NCBI GenBank assembly: GCA_944380545.1
Contig: CALWHV010000014.1
Coordinates: 186,001-250,000 of the forward strand
DNA from: an uncultured Eubacterium sp.
GTDB taxonomy: Bacteria > Bacillota > Clostridia > Oscillospirales > Acutalibacteraceae
DNA length: 64,000 nt
Direction: 5' to 3'
A program made the translations under genes and the position numbers. The notes beneath the pieces were generated by a model. It saw only the letters and a list, made by a program, of their open reading frames with translations. It did not search any database and was not told the origin of the DNA. Positions within the stretch are counted from its first letter, which is position 1. Each line of letters opens with the position of its first letter. This document shows positions 16,153 through 24,127 of this stretch, in pieces.

Positions 16153-17238
16153 TCAGTCCATATATCCTTCTGCGCACAGCAGCTCTGCAAGCAGAACTCC
16201 GCCGCCGGCGGCGCCGCGCAGAGTGTTATGGGAAAGGCAAACGAATTTATACTGATACTGTGTGTCCTCTCTGAGTCTGCCGATAGAGATAGCCATACCG
16301 TTTTCAAGCATTCTTTCACTCTTTATCTGCGGGCGGTCGTCCTCTTCAAAATAGTTGAGAAACTGCTTTGGAGCGGAGGGGAGCTCAAGCTCCTGTGCGC
16401 GCCCCTTAAAGTTTTTCCAGATCTCTTTCATCTCTTCCTTAGAGGGCTTCTTTTCAAAATTTACGAAAACAGCGCCGAGGTGACCGTTAGAAACGGGAAC
16501 TCTTATGCACTGCGCCGTGAAATTGGGCTTATCGGCGAGCTTTATCTCGTCGCCCTCGATGCTGCCCCAGAGCTTAAGCGGCTCTTTCTCGCTCTTTTCC
16601 TCTTCGCCGCCGATATATGGGATAACATTATCTATCATATCGGGCCAGGTTTCAAAGGTTTTCCCTGCTCCGCTTATCGCCTGATAAGTGCAGACAAGCA
16701 CATCCTTGACGCCGAATTTTTCGTGCAGCGGGAAAAGCGCCGGAACATAGGACTGAAGCGAGCAGTTTGATTTTACGGCTGTAAAGCCGCGTTTAGTGCC
16801 GAGGCGTTTTCTCTGCGCGGGGATAATGTTGATATGCTCGGCATTAAGCTCCGGCACAACCATCGGAACATCGGGAGTAAAGCGGTTTGCGCTGTTGTTG
16901 GAAACAACAGGACATTCGTGCTTTGCGTATTCCTCCTCAAGCTTTTTAATCTCGTCTTTTTTCATATCTACGGCGCAGAAAACAAAATCAACTTCCGCCG
17001 TGATCCTGTCTATATCCGCAGTTGCGTCGCGCACGATCATATCTTTAACATCTTCAGGTATCTCGGTATCCATACACCATTTTTTGCCGACGGCGTCCTC
17101 ATAACGCTTTCCGGCAGATCTTGCCGACGCCGCAAGGCTCGTTATTTTGAACCACGGATGATTGCTTAGCAGCGTGATGAAGCGCTGACCTACCATACCG
17201 GTAGCGCCCACAACGCCGACTTTGTAAGTTCTGTTCAT
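16153..17238 (-). CDS. asd: Aspartate-semialdehyde dehydrogenase
   Basis: The 361-residue enzyme makes aspartate 4-semialdehyde from aspartyl phosphate, the branch point for lysine and threonine. The nucleotide motif is GATGMVGQ (Gly11, Gly14, Gly17). The catalytic Cys159 lies in AVKSNCSLQ and the His253 region is NGHLGAVF. These motifs match the archaeal/fungal-type ASADH branch rather than the E. coli type; that placement is from memory of motifs. It heads the asd-dapA-dapB operon. Confidence 0.95.
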   Translation of the reverse strand: MNRTYKVGVVGATGMVGQRFITLLSNHPWFKITSLAASARSAGKRYEDAVGKKWCMDTEIPEDVKDMIVRDATADIDRITAEVDFVFCAVDMKKDEIKKLEEEYAKHECPVVSNNSANRFTPDVPMVVPELNAEHINIIPAQRKRLGTKRGFTAVKSNCSLQSYVPALFPLHEKFGVKDVLVCTYQAISGAGKTFETWPDMIDNVIPYIGGEEEKSEKEPLKLWGSIEGDEIKLADKPNFTAQCIRVPVSNGHLGAVFVNFEKKPSKEEMKEIWKNFKGRAQELELPSAPKQFLNYFEEDDRPQIKSERMLENGMAISIGRLREDTQYQYKFVCLSHNTLRGAAGGGVLLAELLCAEGYMD

Positions 17239-17320
17239 AGTTAATAGCTCCTATTCTGTAAAAAATTCTTGTAAAATAAATTACAATAGAATATAATATT
17301 AGACGGCTTTGCCGTATCTT

Positions 17321-17331
17321 TATGATATAAT
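17321..17331 (+). promoter_or_regulatory. Extended -10 promoter of queA-tgt
   Basis: TATGATATAAT (17321-17331) matches the extended -10 consensus. There is no clear -35. It coincides with the -10 box of the divergent asd promoter. Confidence 0.5.
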
Positions 17332-17356
17332 ATCACTTATTATATATATATGTCAA
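17327..17356 (-). promoter_or_regulatory. Promoter of asd-dapA-dapB
   Basis: Minus strand: perfect -35 TTGACA (17351-17356), an 18-bp spacer and -10 TATTAT (17327-17332), about 90 bases before asd. Confidence 0.7.
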
Positions 17357-17376
17357 ACATAAATTAGGGAAACAGT

Positions 17377-18408
17377 ATGAAAACTTCTGATTTTTATTAC
17401 GACCTGCCGCAGGAGCTTATAGCGCAAACGCCGGCAGAACCGAGGGATTCCTCAAGGCTGATGGTGCTGCACAGGAAAACGGGAAAAATACAGCACGCGG
17501 TATTCAGGGAGCTCACAGACTTTTTAAAGCCCGGCGACTGCCTTGTGCTCAACGACACGCGCGTTATACCGGCAAGGATATACGGCATTAAGCGTGAAAC
17601 GGGCGCAGCGGTTGAATTCCTGCTGCTCAGGCAGCAGGAAAACGATGTTTGGGAATGTCTCTGTAAGCCGGGCAAAAGGGCGAAAATAGGTACGGAATTT
17701 ATATTCGGAAACGGAAAGCTTTGCGGCAGTGTTATAGGAATAAACGAGGAGCAGGGCAGCCGATTTGTCCGTTTTTCGTGTGAAGGAAGCATTTATGCAG
17801 TTCTGGATGAAATCGGCTCAATGCCGCTTCCGCCGTATATAACTGAAAAGCTGAATGATAAAGAGCGATACCAAACGGTTTACAGCAGGGAGCTCGGCTC
17901 AGCTGCAGCGCCCACGGCAGGCCTTCATTTTACACCCCAAATGCTTGAAAAGGCAAAGGCTATGGGCGTTGGCATTGCAGAGCTTACGCTCCATGTCGGT
18001 CTCGGTACTTTCAGGCCGGTTAAGGTGGACGATGTTACCAAGCACAAGATGCACACTGAGCATTATATTATGCCGGCAAGGGCTGCCGAGATAATAAACG
18101 AAACAAAGAAAAGAGGCGGAAGAGTTATCGCCGTCGGCACCACCTCCTGCCGAACGATAGAATCCGTAGCCGCAAAAAACGGCTGTATCTGCGCAGATGA
18201 GGACGATACATCCATATTCATTTACCCCGGCTTTGAGTTTAAATGCATGGATGCGTTAATCACTAATTTCCATCTTCCGGAAAGCACATTGATCATGCTT
18301 GTTTCCGCATTTGCCGGTTACGACAATGTTATGAACGCTTATAAAACAGCAGTTAACGAAAAATACAGATTCTTCAGCTTCGGAGACGCTATGTTTATTG
18401 AGGATTAA
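17377..18408 (+). CDS. queA: tRNA preQ1(34) S-adenosylmethionine ribosyltransferase-isomerase
   Basis: The 343-residue protein transfers and isomerises ribose from SAM onto preQ1 in tRNA, giving epoxyqueuosine. It starts [20 protein letters not shown], the usual QueA N-terminus, and contains [14 protein letters not shown] and [12 protein letters not shown], both conserved in the family. Length is normal. tgt follows with only one base between stop and start, so the two queuosine steps are coupled. Confidence 0.97.
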   Translation: MKTSDFYYDLPQELIAQTPAEPRDSSRLMVLHRKTGKIQHAVFRELTDFLKPGDCLVLNDTRVIPARIYGIKRETGAAVEFLLLRQQENDVWECLCKPGKRAKIGTEFIFGNGKLCGSVIGINEEQGSRFVRFSCEGSIYAVLDEIGSMPLPPYITEKLNDKERYQTVYSRELGSAAAPTAGLHFTPQMLEKAKAMGVGIAELTLHVGLGTFRPVKVDDVTKHKMHTEHYIMPARAAEIINETKKRGGRVIAVGTTSCRTIESVAAKNGCICADEDDTSIFIYPGFEFKCMDALITNFHLPESTLIMLVSAFAGYDNVMNAYKTAVNEKYRFFSFGDAMFIED

Positions 18409-18409
18409 A

Positions 18410-19543
18410 ATGAAATTTACCGTTCTGAAAAAAGAAGGCGCTGCAAGAAGATGCAGCTTCGAAACCGTTCACGGAACGATCGAAACGCCCGCCTTTATGA
18501 ATGTTGCCACGGTTGCGGCGATAAAAGGAGGGCTTTCCGCTCAAGACCTTGAAAATATCGGAACTCAGGTGATGCTCTGCAACACCTATCATCTGCATGT
18601 GCGCCCCGGTGAAGACAAGGTCTTTTCCTTGGGCGGCCTGCATAAGCTAACGACCTGGAAAAAGCCCATTCTTACCGACAGCGGCGGCTTTCAGGTGTTT
18701 TCGCTTGCAAAGCTCAACAAAATCAAAGAAGAGGGCGTAACCTTTCGCTCGCATATAGACGGAAGCCGCATTTTTATGGGACCCGAGGAATCTATGAGGA
18801 TACAAAGCAAACTCGGTTCAACAATTGCGATGGCGTTTGACGAATGTGTTGAAAACCCTGCGGATTACAGCTATTCCGCCGCCTCCTGCGAGCGCACTCT
18901 GAGATGGTTAAAGCGCTGCAAGGCGGAGATGGAACGCCTGAATTCACTTGACGAGACCGTAAATAAGCAGCAGCTTTTATTCGGAATAAATCAAGGCTGC
19001 ACCTATGATGATCTAAGAATAAAGCATATGAAGGAAATTGCCGCGCTTGAGCTTGACGGATATGCGATAGGCGGGCTTGCGGTAGGCGAGCCTAAAGAGG
19101 ATATGTACAGAATAATAAGCGCCGTAGCTCCGTATATGCCAGAAAATAAGCCGCGCTACCTTATGGGAGTGGGAACGCCGGGCAATATAATTGAAAGCGT
19201 GAGCAGGGGAGTGGATCTGTTTGACTGCGTGATGCCGAGCAGAAATGCCCGTCACGGGCATCTTTTTACAAAAAGCGGTATAATCAATATCAATAATTCA
19301 AAATATGCGCTTGATGAAAGCCCGATAGATCCCGAATGCAGCTGCCCTGTGTGCAGCAGATACAGCCGCTCATATATAAGGCATTTATTTAAAGCTTCCG
19401 AAATGCTCGGTATGCGACTTGCTGTTATGCACAATCTGTATTTTTACAATAATTTGATGTGCGAGATCCGCTGTGCTATTGAAAACGGCTGCTTTGAGGA
19501 TTACAAAAACGAATATACTGTAAAACTTGATACGCGGATTTAA
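18410..19543 (+). CDS. tgt: tRNA-guanine transglycosylase (queuine/preQ1)
   Basis: The 377-residue enzyme swaps guanine 34 for preQ1 in GUN-anticodon tRNAs. Catalytic Asp90 lies in ILTDSGGFQVFSL. The second key Asp is in RGVDLFDCVMPSRNARHG. A zinc site CSCPVC with a later His (SYIRHLF) closes the barrel. The ATG at 18410 is preferred over an in-frame TTG four codons earlier; GAGGATT, which overlaps the queA stop, serves as the SD. A terminator begins at the stop codon. Confidence 0.97.
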   Translation: MKFTVLKKEGAARRCSFETVHGTIETPAFMNVATVAAIKGGLSAQDLENIGTQVMLCNTYHLHVRPGEDKVFSLGGLHKLTTWKKPILTDSGGFQVFSLAKLNKIKEEGVTFRSHIDGSRIFMGPEESMRIQSKLGSTIAMAFDECVENPADYSYSAASCERTLRWLKRCKAEMERLNSLDETVNKQQLLFGINQGCTYDDLRIKHMKEIAALELDGYAIGGLAVGEPKEDMYRIISAVAPYMPENKPRYLMGVGTPGNIIESVSRGVDLFDCVMPSRNARHGHLFTKSGIININNSKYALDESPIDPECSCPVCSRYSRSYIRHLFKASEMLGMRLAVMHNLYFYNNLMCEIRCAIENGCFEDYKNEYTVKLDTRI

Positions 19544-19561
19544 AAAAGCTCTTGCTTTTTT
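19542..19561 (+). terminator. Terminator of queA-tgt, overlapping the yajC promoter
   Basis: The 8-bp stem AAAAAAGC/GCTTTTTT (19542-19561) abuts the tgt stop codon. Its 3' arm supplies the -35 box of the next promoter. Confidence 0.7.
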
Positions 19562-19580
19562 AATGTTTTCTTTATATAAT
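19552..19580 (+). promoter_or_regulatory. Promoter of yajC
   Basis: TTGCTT (19552-19557), a 17-bp spacer and a perfect TATAAT (19575-19580), 31 bases before yajC. The -35 is inside the tgt terminator stem. Confidence 0.7.
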
Positions 19581-19611
19581 AGATGCACTGTAATATTTTG
19601 GAGGTACAAAA

Positions 19612-20097
19612 ATGTTAGAAACAGTTCTTTCGCAGCTTTTTTCAAACGCTGCCGGCACTTCTGCTACCGGAACGGGTATGGGAAGCTCTTATTCTATGAT
19701 AATAGTTATGGTGGTACTGGTTGTAGTAATGTATTTCTTTACCATCCGCCCGCAAAAGAAGCGCCAAAAGGAAGAGCAGGAGATGAGAAACTCTCTTGAA
19801 ATAGGCGATGAGATCATCACGATCGGCGGCATAGTGGGCAGAGTGGTAACGATCAAGGAAGACGAGATCGTTATCGAAACCGGCGCAGACAGAACCAAGA
19901 TGAGAATACAGCGCTGGGCTGTTAACACCAATAAAACTAAGATGGAGCAGCACAGAAAAGAGGTTGAAGCAGCCAAGGAAGCCGCTAAAAAGAAAAAGGA
20001 AGAGAAAGCCGCCGCAAAGGGCAAGGGTCTGAAAGCTAAGAGCGATGAAAAAGCAGACAATAAAGCCGATAAAGAAGATAAAAAAGAAGATAAATAA
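19612..20097 (+). CDS. yajC: Preprotein translocase subunit YajC
   Basis: The 161-residue protein has one membrane helix near residues 25-44, followed directly by the YajC signature FTIRPQKKRQKEEQEM and the conserved LEIGDEIITIGGIVGRV. YajC associates with SecDF at the Sec translocon. The C-terminal 50 or so residues are a Lys/Glu/Ala-rich coiled tail that is longer than in E. coli. The SD is GGAGG. Its terminator contains the SD of the next gene. Confidence 0.93.
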   Translation: MLETVLSQLFSNAAGTSATGTGMGSSYSMIIVMVVLVVVMYFFTIRPQKKRQKEEQEMRNSLEIGDEIITIGGIVGRVVTIKEDEIVIETGADRTKMRIQRWAVNTNKTKMEQHRKEVEAAKEAAKKKKEEKAAAKGKGLKAKSDEKADNKADKEDKKEDK

Positions 20098-20119
20098 GCT
20101 TTAGATCCGTAATAATCAA

Positions 20120-20165
20120 AAACTCCTTTGAATATCCTTTAATGGATAAGCAAAGGAGTTTTTTT
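20120..20165 (+). terminator. yajC terminator that contains the next gene's SD
   Basis: An 11-bp perfect stem (20120-20130 with 20151-20161), an inner TATCC/GGATA pairing and seven T's (20159-20165) form a strong terminator. The 3' arm reads CAAAGGAG, the SD of the gene starting at 20166, and the T-run is the SD-to-ATG spacer. Confidence 0.8.
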
Positions 20166-20570
20166 ATGCACAAAATAAAATCATCTTTAAACGCACGGCT
20201 CATAGCTATGTTTTTATTCAAATCGGTCGTTACCGGCGCCGCTGTTTCGGCTTTGCTGTCGGCGCTGTGCGCATTTATAATTTTTAAAACGGATATAAGC
20301 TTTGAGTATTCAAAATACATATCTATAGCAATATGCGCGGCAGCAGCCTGCGCCTGCGGCTATGTCTGCGCGAAAGGCTTTAAAAACAGCGGCTTTTTGA
20401 TAGGCGCCGTTTCCGTCGCTCCGATGTTGATTTTTTCACTTATAAATATGATTATAAGCTCAACAGAATTTTACATATTTGCAATAAAGCTTGTATTATG
20501 CATCGCTTGCGCAGGGCTGTGCGGCGCAGCCGCAGTTAAAAATTCAAAAAAGATAAGGGTTAAAAAATGA
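20166..20570 (+). CDS. Small four-helix membrane protein (TIGR04086/YrzE-like)
   Basis: The 134-residue protein has four predicted membrane helices (about residues 15-40, 48-68, 72-95, 98-122). The pattern of Gly/Ala-rich helices and a basic tail resembles the TIGR04086 family often found after yajC in Clostridia; that assignment is from memory. Function is unknown. The start at 20166 is set by AAAGGAG, which lies in the terminator stem before it. The stop overlaps the next start (ATGA). Confidence 0.65.
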   Translation: MHKIKSSLNARLIAMFLFKSVVTGAAVSALLSALCAFIIFKTDISFEYSKYISIAICAAAACACGYVCAKGFKNSGFLIGAVSVAPMLIFSLINMIISSTEFYIFAIKLVLCIACAGLCGAAAVKNSKKIRVKK

Positions 20571-21241
20571 TTATAAAGGAAGAAATCATCGGGCAAAAAG
20601 CAGAGCAAAAAACAGAAAAGCTCAAAGACAAAAAGGATAAATATGAAAAGATAAAGCCGCAGGAAAAGCAAAGCGCTTACGAAGTATTTAAGCAGAACAA
20701 AAGCGCTTTTTACTGCTGCTTATTTTATGCGGCGGGTCTTCTGCTCGGCGCGTTGCTTCTGAAAAAAACAGGCACTGATTCCTCCGCTCAAATAATATTG
20801 AGCCTGTCGCAGGGCGATTTTTCAAGGCTGCTTGTAAATAATCTCGGCTTTTATTTCCTCGTGTTTTCTCTCACATTATTTTTAGGCATATGTCTTATCG
20901 GGTTTCCTATAATAAACGCCGTGCCGCTAATTATAGGGTTTCAAACGGGCGCTCAGGTTGCGTTTTATTATCTTGAATACGGCATTAAGGGCTTCGGCTT
21001 CAGTCTTTTGATGATAGCTCCTTTTACCGCAGCCTTTCTCACCATCATAATAAATACGGCTTCCTTAAGCTCTCAGCTCAGCAAAAAGATATATGAAATA
21101 ACGCGCGGTAAAGATAAAGGCGACGGAATAGAGTATAGGGATTATATGAAAAAATATATCCTTTACGCTCTTATGACAGTGCTTGCTGCAGTTATAAACG
21201 CCGGCATAACTGCAGCCCTTCGCGGTATAATTTCGTTATAG
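20567..21241 (+). CDS. SpoIIM-like multi-pass membrane protein
   Basis: The 224-residue protein starts with a charged cytoplasmic region of 40 residues and then has about five membrane helices. The segment LEYGIKGFGFSLLMIAPFT followed by a hydrophobic helix resembles the DUF95/SpoIIM core. SpoIIM joins SpoIID and SpoIIP in removing septal peptidoglycan during engulfment. In many Clostridia spoIIM lies beside xerD; here xerD is adjacent but convergent, which gives moderate support. The N-terminal extension is unusual. It is translationally coupled to the gene before it. Confidence 0.6.
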   Translation: MIIKEEIIGQKAEQKTEKLKDKKDKYEKIKPQEKQSAYEVFKQNKSAFYCCLFYAAGLLLGALLLKKTGTDSSAQIILSLSQGDFSRLLVNNLGFYFLVFSLTLFLGICLIGFPIINAVPLIIGFQTGAQVAFYYLEYGIKGFGFSLLMIAPFTAAFLTIIINTASLSSQLSKKIYEITRGKDKGDGIEYRDYMKKYILYALMTVLAAVINAGITAALRGIISL

Positions 21242-21246
21242 CATCA

Positions 21247-22218
21247 TCAGTTACCCGCACCCTTATTAAGCGGATTTGATTCTATAGCTTTTTTTGCCGC
21301 CTCGGCTGTGGTGTGGGTATATATCTCCGTTGTGCCCAAATTTTCGTGACCTAGTATTTCTTTAAGCAGCAAAAGATCAACCTTTCCGTATTGGTACATC
21401 AGCGTTGCTGCGGTGTGCCTGAGCTTGTGAACGGACAGGCCCCTGTTTCCGAGACCTGCTTTGTTAAGGTAGTTATAAACGATATGCTGCACTGTTTTCG
21501 GGCTTATTCTTTTTCCTCTGCTGCTTAAAAACAAAGCGCGGTCCTTAACGCCGTCGTTCCTTCTTTTACGCATATAATCGGCAATGGCTTTAATGCAGGC
21601 GCTGTTAAGGTAAACAACACGCTCCTTGTTGCCTTTTCCGGTGATAACAAGGCTGCCATCGTCTCTTATATCGTTATAATCTATTGAAACCAACTCTGAA
21701 AGCCTCATTCCGCAGTTTAAAAACAGTGTTAAAATCGCATAATCCCGCTCTTTATAAGGGCCGTCCACAACGCTTAAAAGCCGCTCAGCCTCCTCAAGAG
21801 TCAAATATTTCGGAAGCGAGCGCTTAGCCTTTGGTATGTCAAGATTTTTCATCGGGTTGCTTTCAAGCAGGCCCAAATTATCCGTGATATATATGTAAAA
21901 TCTTCTGATGGAGATAACGCGTCGCGCTCTCGTTGCCTCGTTATTTTTGCGCTCGTTTTTAAGGTATATCAGATAGGCGTACGCATCGTTAAGATTGATT
22001 TTTTTAATATCATCCAGTCCGATAGGGGAGATATCGATCTCATCATCCTCTGCATTTTTCGGCGCCAAGCCTTTTCTTTTTGCCATAAACCTGAAAAAAG
22101 TACGCAAGTCGGAGCCGTATTCCAGCACGGAAAGCTCCGAATGGCCTTTGATTGCTTCAAGATAAAGCAGATACTGCTGCACAAGCTCCGGCAGGGCTTC
22201 AATATCTTCTCGTTTCAT
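21247..22218 (-). CDS. xerD: Tyrosine recombinase XerD-like
   Basis: The 323-residue protein has an N-terminal SAM-like core-binding domain and a C-terminal catalytic domain. The catalytic set is complete: Arg172 (CGMRLSELV), Lys195 (GKGNKER), His264 and Arg267 (HKLRHTAAT), His291 (LGHENL) and Tyr300 (EIYTHTT). This fits XerC/XerD chromosome-dimer resolution at dif; XerD is chosen by the neighbouring SpoIIM-like gene. No mobile-element partners are nearby, which argues against a transposon integrase. An insertion of acidic residues near 55-65 is longer than usual. The SD AAGGAGAT follows a short palindrome. Confidence 0.85.
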   Translation of the reverse strand: MKREDIEALPELVQQYLLYLEAIKGHSELSVLEYGSDLRTFFRFMAKRKGLAPKNAEDDEIDISPIGLDDIKKINLNDAYAYLIYLKNERKNNEATRARRVISIRRFYIYITDNLGLLESNPMKNLDIPKAKRSLPKYLTLEEAERLLSVVDGPYKERDYAILTLFLNCGMRLSELVSIDYNDIRDDGSLVITGKGNKERVVYLNSACIKAIADYMRKRRNDGVKDRALFLSSRGKRISPKTVQHIVYNYLNKAGLGNRGLSVHKLRHTAATLMYQYGKVDLLLLKEILGHENLGTTEIYTHTTAEAAKKAIESNPLNKGAGN

Positions 22219-22234
22219 ATTTATCTCCTTATTT

Positions 22235-22249
22235 GTGAAACAGTTTCAC
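22235..22249. repeat. Palindrome in the xerD leader
   Basis: GTGAAAC-A-GTTTCAC is a perfect 7-bp inverted repeat, seven bases ahead of the xerD SD. It could be an operator or a small hairpin. Confidence 0.6.
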
Positions 22250-22348
22250 GATGACGGTGCATTTTTATTTTAAAGGGAAGCGAGCATAGTGTAACACAAA
22301 ACAAATCAAGGCGAGCGCTTTGAAAGCTCACGCGCAGCCATAGTCGCC

Positions 22349-22357
22349 ATTATAGCA
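22349..22357 (-). promoter_or_regulatory. Possible extended -10 promoter of xerD
   Basis: Minus strand TGCTATAAT with a TG dinucleotide; no good -35. It would give a leader of about 120 bases. Confidence 0.4.
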
Positions 22358-22454
22358 GAGAACGGCTAATAAGCGCCACAATAAAATACAATATGCTAAA
22401 TTTCTTTAGCAAAGTAAATATTGGAACGCAACAGATACAATCGAAAACAATACA

Positions 22455-22486
22455 ACAATATTATTGTATTACAATATTATTCAATA
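22455..22486. repeat. Two tandem 16-bp imperfect repeats
   Basis: ACAATATTATT occurs at 22455-22465 and again at 22471-22481, each beginning a 16-base unit that ends in a similar AT-rich tail. The first copy sits within an inverted repeat. Confidence 0.6.
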
Positions 22487-22504
22487 CACGATTGTGCAAT
22501 CGTG
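22487..22504. repeat. 18-bp near-complete palindrome
   Basis: CACGATTG-TG-CAATCGTG, perfect 8-bp arms, the most GC-rich element of this AT-rich intergenic region. Confidence 0.75.
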
Positions 22505-22626
22505 CGCTGATTGACTGCAAATAACACAAAATGCCTGCATACAGTGCAGAAAACCGTGAAGCGCTCTATTCAATGCTTTATTCGTTTTTTACTCCCCTTA
22601 ATTATATAAAACATTTATTTTGTATA

Positions 22627-22655
22627 ATTGTAACATTTTAAATATTACTTGTCAA
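22627..22655 (-). promoter_or_regulatory. Strong promoter facing the xerD intergenic region
   Basis: Minus strand: perfect -35 TTGACA (22650-22655), a 17-bp spacer and -10 TACAAT (22627-22632). It starts transcription about 400 bases upstream of xerD with no gene directly behind it. Confidence 0.75.
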
Positions 22656-22690
22656 TAGAGAATTATATTCCCTTTTTGAGCGCAACAAAT

Positions 22691-22730
22691 AAAAAACAGC
22701 CCTTTTGCTTGATAAACATTCGGGCTGTTT
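22691..22730 (-). terminator. Terminator of cwlD-radA
   Basis: The 9-bp stem AAACAGCCC/GGGCTGTTT (22694-22702 with 22722-22730) has a T-rich run on the minus strand, 16 bases past the radA stop. Confidence 0.85.
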
Positions 22731-22746
22731 ACGGCATATTGAATTA

Positions 22747-24117
22747 TTAGTCCGCCTCCTGCACGGCTTTAAACGCATCTCTTATATTGCGCGCCGGTAT
22801 GATGTCTGCGGAAAGCTTTGCTGATTTAGAAAGACCCTTATAATTATAAAACGGTATTATGCATCTGTTGAACCCGAGTCTTACGGCTTCACTGATCCTC
22901 TGCTCGCAGTTATTCACAGCTCTGATCTCCCCTGCCAGGCCTATTTCGCCGAACGCGATTATATTTTCTTTTACGGGAATGTCCTGAAGAGATGAAACGA
23001 GCGCAAGCGCAACCGTTAAATCCGCAGCGGGTTCGTCAAGCTTCAAGCCACCAACAACATTTATATAAGCGTCGGACGAGCCGAAGTAATAACCGCATCG
23101 CTTTTCAAGCACGGCTATCAGCATAGCCATACGGTTATAGTCAAAGCCAGTACACATCCTGCGCGGCGTTCCGAAGCCGGTGGAGCTGACAAGCCCCTGA
23201 ACTTCGGCGAGTATGGGCCTTGACCCCTCCATAACGCAGGCAACGCAGGTTCCGCTGACATTTTTCGGCCTGCCGGAAAGCATAAGCAAGGACGGATTTT
23301 CAACCTCGCAAAGGCCGTCCTGCCTCATCTCGAACACGCCTATCTCGTTGGTTGAGCCAAATCTGTTTTTTACACTCCTTAGTATTCTGTAAGAATAATT
23401 CCTTTCGCCCTCGAAATACAAAACCGTGTCAACTATATGTTCAAGCACCTTGGGACCTGCGATTGCGCCGTCCTTGTTAACATGGCCTACGACTAATATG
23501 GGAATACCGAGTGATTTTGCAAGATGCATCAATATATTTGTACATTCTCTTACCTGCGTTACAGAGCCCGCCGTTGAAGATATTTCATCATAGACCATTG
23601 TTTGAATCGAATCGATTATAACGATGTTCGGCTTGTTCGTTTTAACTGTCTCTACTATAGTTCCGATATCGGTTTGAGCAAGGATACCGAGATTTTCCGT
23701 ACTAACGCCGAGACGCCCGGAACGAAGCTTTATCTGGCTTGCCGACTCCTCGCCGCTGACATATAATATGCTTTGGCTCTTTCCGAGATATTCGCAGATT
23801 TGAAGCAGAATCGTGGATTTTCCTATTCCCGGATCGCCGCTCAGCAAAACAAGGCTTCCCTCCACTATGCCGCCTCCGAGAACCCGATCAAATTCAGCCG
23901 AGCCGGTTTTTATCCTTTTTTCTATGCTGCCGTCTATCTCCGTGAGCTTCATTACGCGCGCAGAATAAGATGAGCCTGAGCCGGTCTTTTTTGACACGGC
24001 GCTCACCTGCTGCTCGTTCATAGTGTTCCATTCGCCGCAGCCCGGACATTTTCCATACCACTTTGCGCTTTCATATCCGCACTCGGAGCAAACGAATAAA
24101 GATTTTGACTTCGGCAT
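22747..24117 (-). CDS. radA: DNA repair protein RadA/Sms
   Basis: The 456-residue protein is a RecA-like helicase that drives branch migration in recombination. It has an N-terminal zinc finger (Cys10, Cys13, Cys24, Cys27), Walker A GDPGIGKST (94-102), the RadA-specific VKNRFGSTNE motif near residue 250, and a C-terminal Lon-protease-like domain (from about residue 330). Length is typical. It follows the cwlD-type gene by ten bases and is closed by a terminator. Confidence 0.97.
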   Translation of the reverse strand: MPKSKSLFVCSECGYESAKWYGKCPGCGEWNTMNEQQVSAVSKKTGSGSSYSARVMKLTEIDGSIEKRIKTGSAEFDRVLGGGIVEGSLVLLSGDPGIGKSTILLQICEYLGKSQSILYVSGEESASQIKLRSGRLGVSTENLGILAQTDIGTIVETVKTNKPNIVIIDSIQTMVYDEISSTAGSVTQVRECTNILMHLAKSLGIPILVVGHVNKDGAIAGPKVLEHIVDTVLYFEGERNYSYRILRSVKNRFGSTNEIGVFEMRQDGLCEVENPSLLMLSGRPKNVSGTCVACVMEGSRPILAEVQGLVSSTGFGTPRRMCTGFDYNRMAMLIAVLEKRCGYYFGSSDAYINVVGGLKLDEPAADLTVALALVSSLQDIPVKENIIAFGEIGLAGEIRAVNNCEQRISEAVRLGFNRCIIPFYNYKGLSKSAKLSADIIPARNIRDAFKAVQEAD

Positions 24118-24127
24118 ATAGCTCTCC

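Larger units (their letters stand above)
22219..22746 (-). other. 528-bp intergenic region with stem-loops; possible ncRNA gene
   Basis: This is the longest gene-free stretch. It is AT-rich and I see no convincing coding sequence. Going from the radA end on the minus strand it holds the radA terminator, a near-consensus promoter (22627-22655), and four perfect stem-loops: 22535-22549, 22487-22504, 22449-22470 and 22394-22411. The last has a GAAA tetraloop as read on the minus strand. A second promoter-like extended -10 (22349-22357) and the palindrome 22235-22249 ahead of xerD follow. It could be a structured RNA of roughly 200-400 bases, a long xerD leader, or a protein-binding region. No known RNA family was recognised. 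Confidence 0.5.

Noticed and set aside
15946..16770. Long open frame antisense to asd and dapA (274 codons)
   Set aside because: It runs against two clear enzyme genes, has no SD or promoter, and its composition is that of a shadow frame.
17239..17376. Lysine riboswitch in front of asd
   Set aside because: The leader is only about 90 bases and shows just one small hairpin (GACGGC region), with no lysine-riboswitch core.
22501..22590. Small minus-strand frame of about 29 codons starting TTG in the same intergenic region
   Set aside because: The SD-like AAGGGGAG lies 18 bases from the TTG, which is too far, and the frame runs through the stem-loops.
22219..22746. dif site or 6S RNA in the xerD intergenic region
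   Set aside because: I could not align a 28-bp XerC/XerD site or a long 6S-like helix with a central bubble; only the separate stems are supported.
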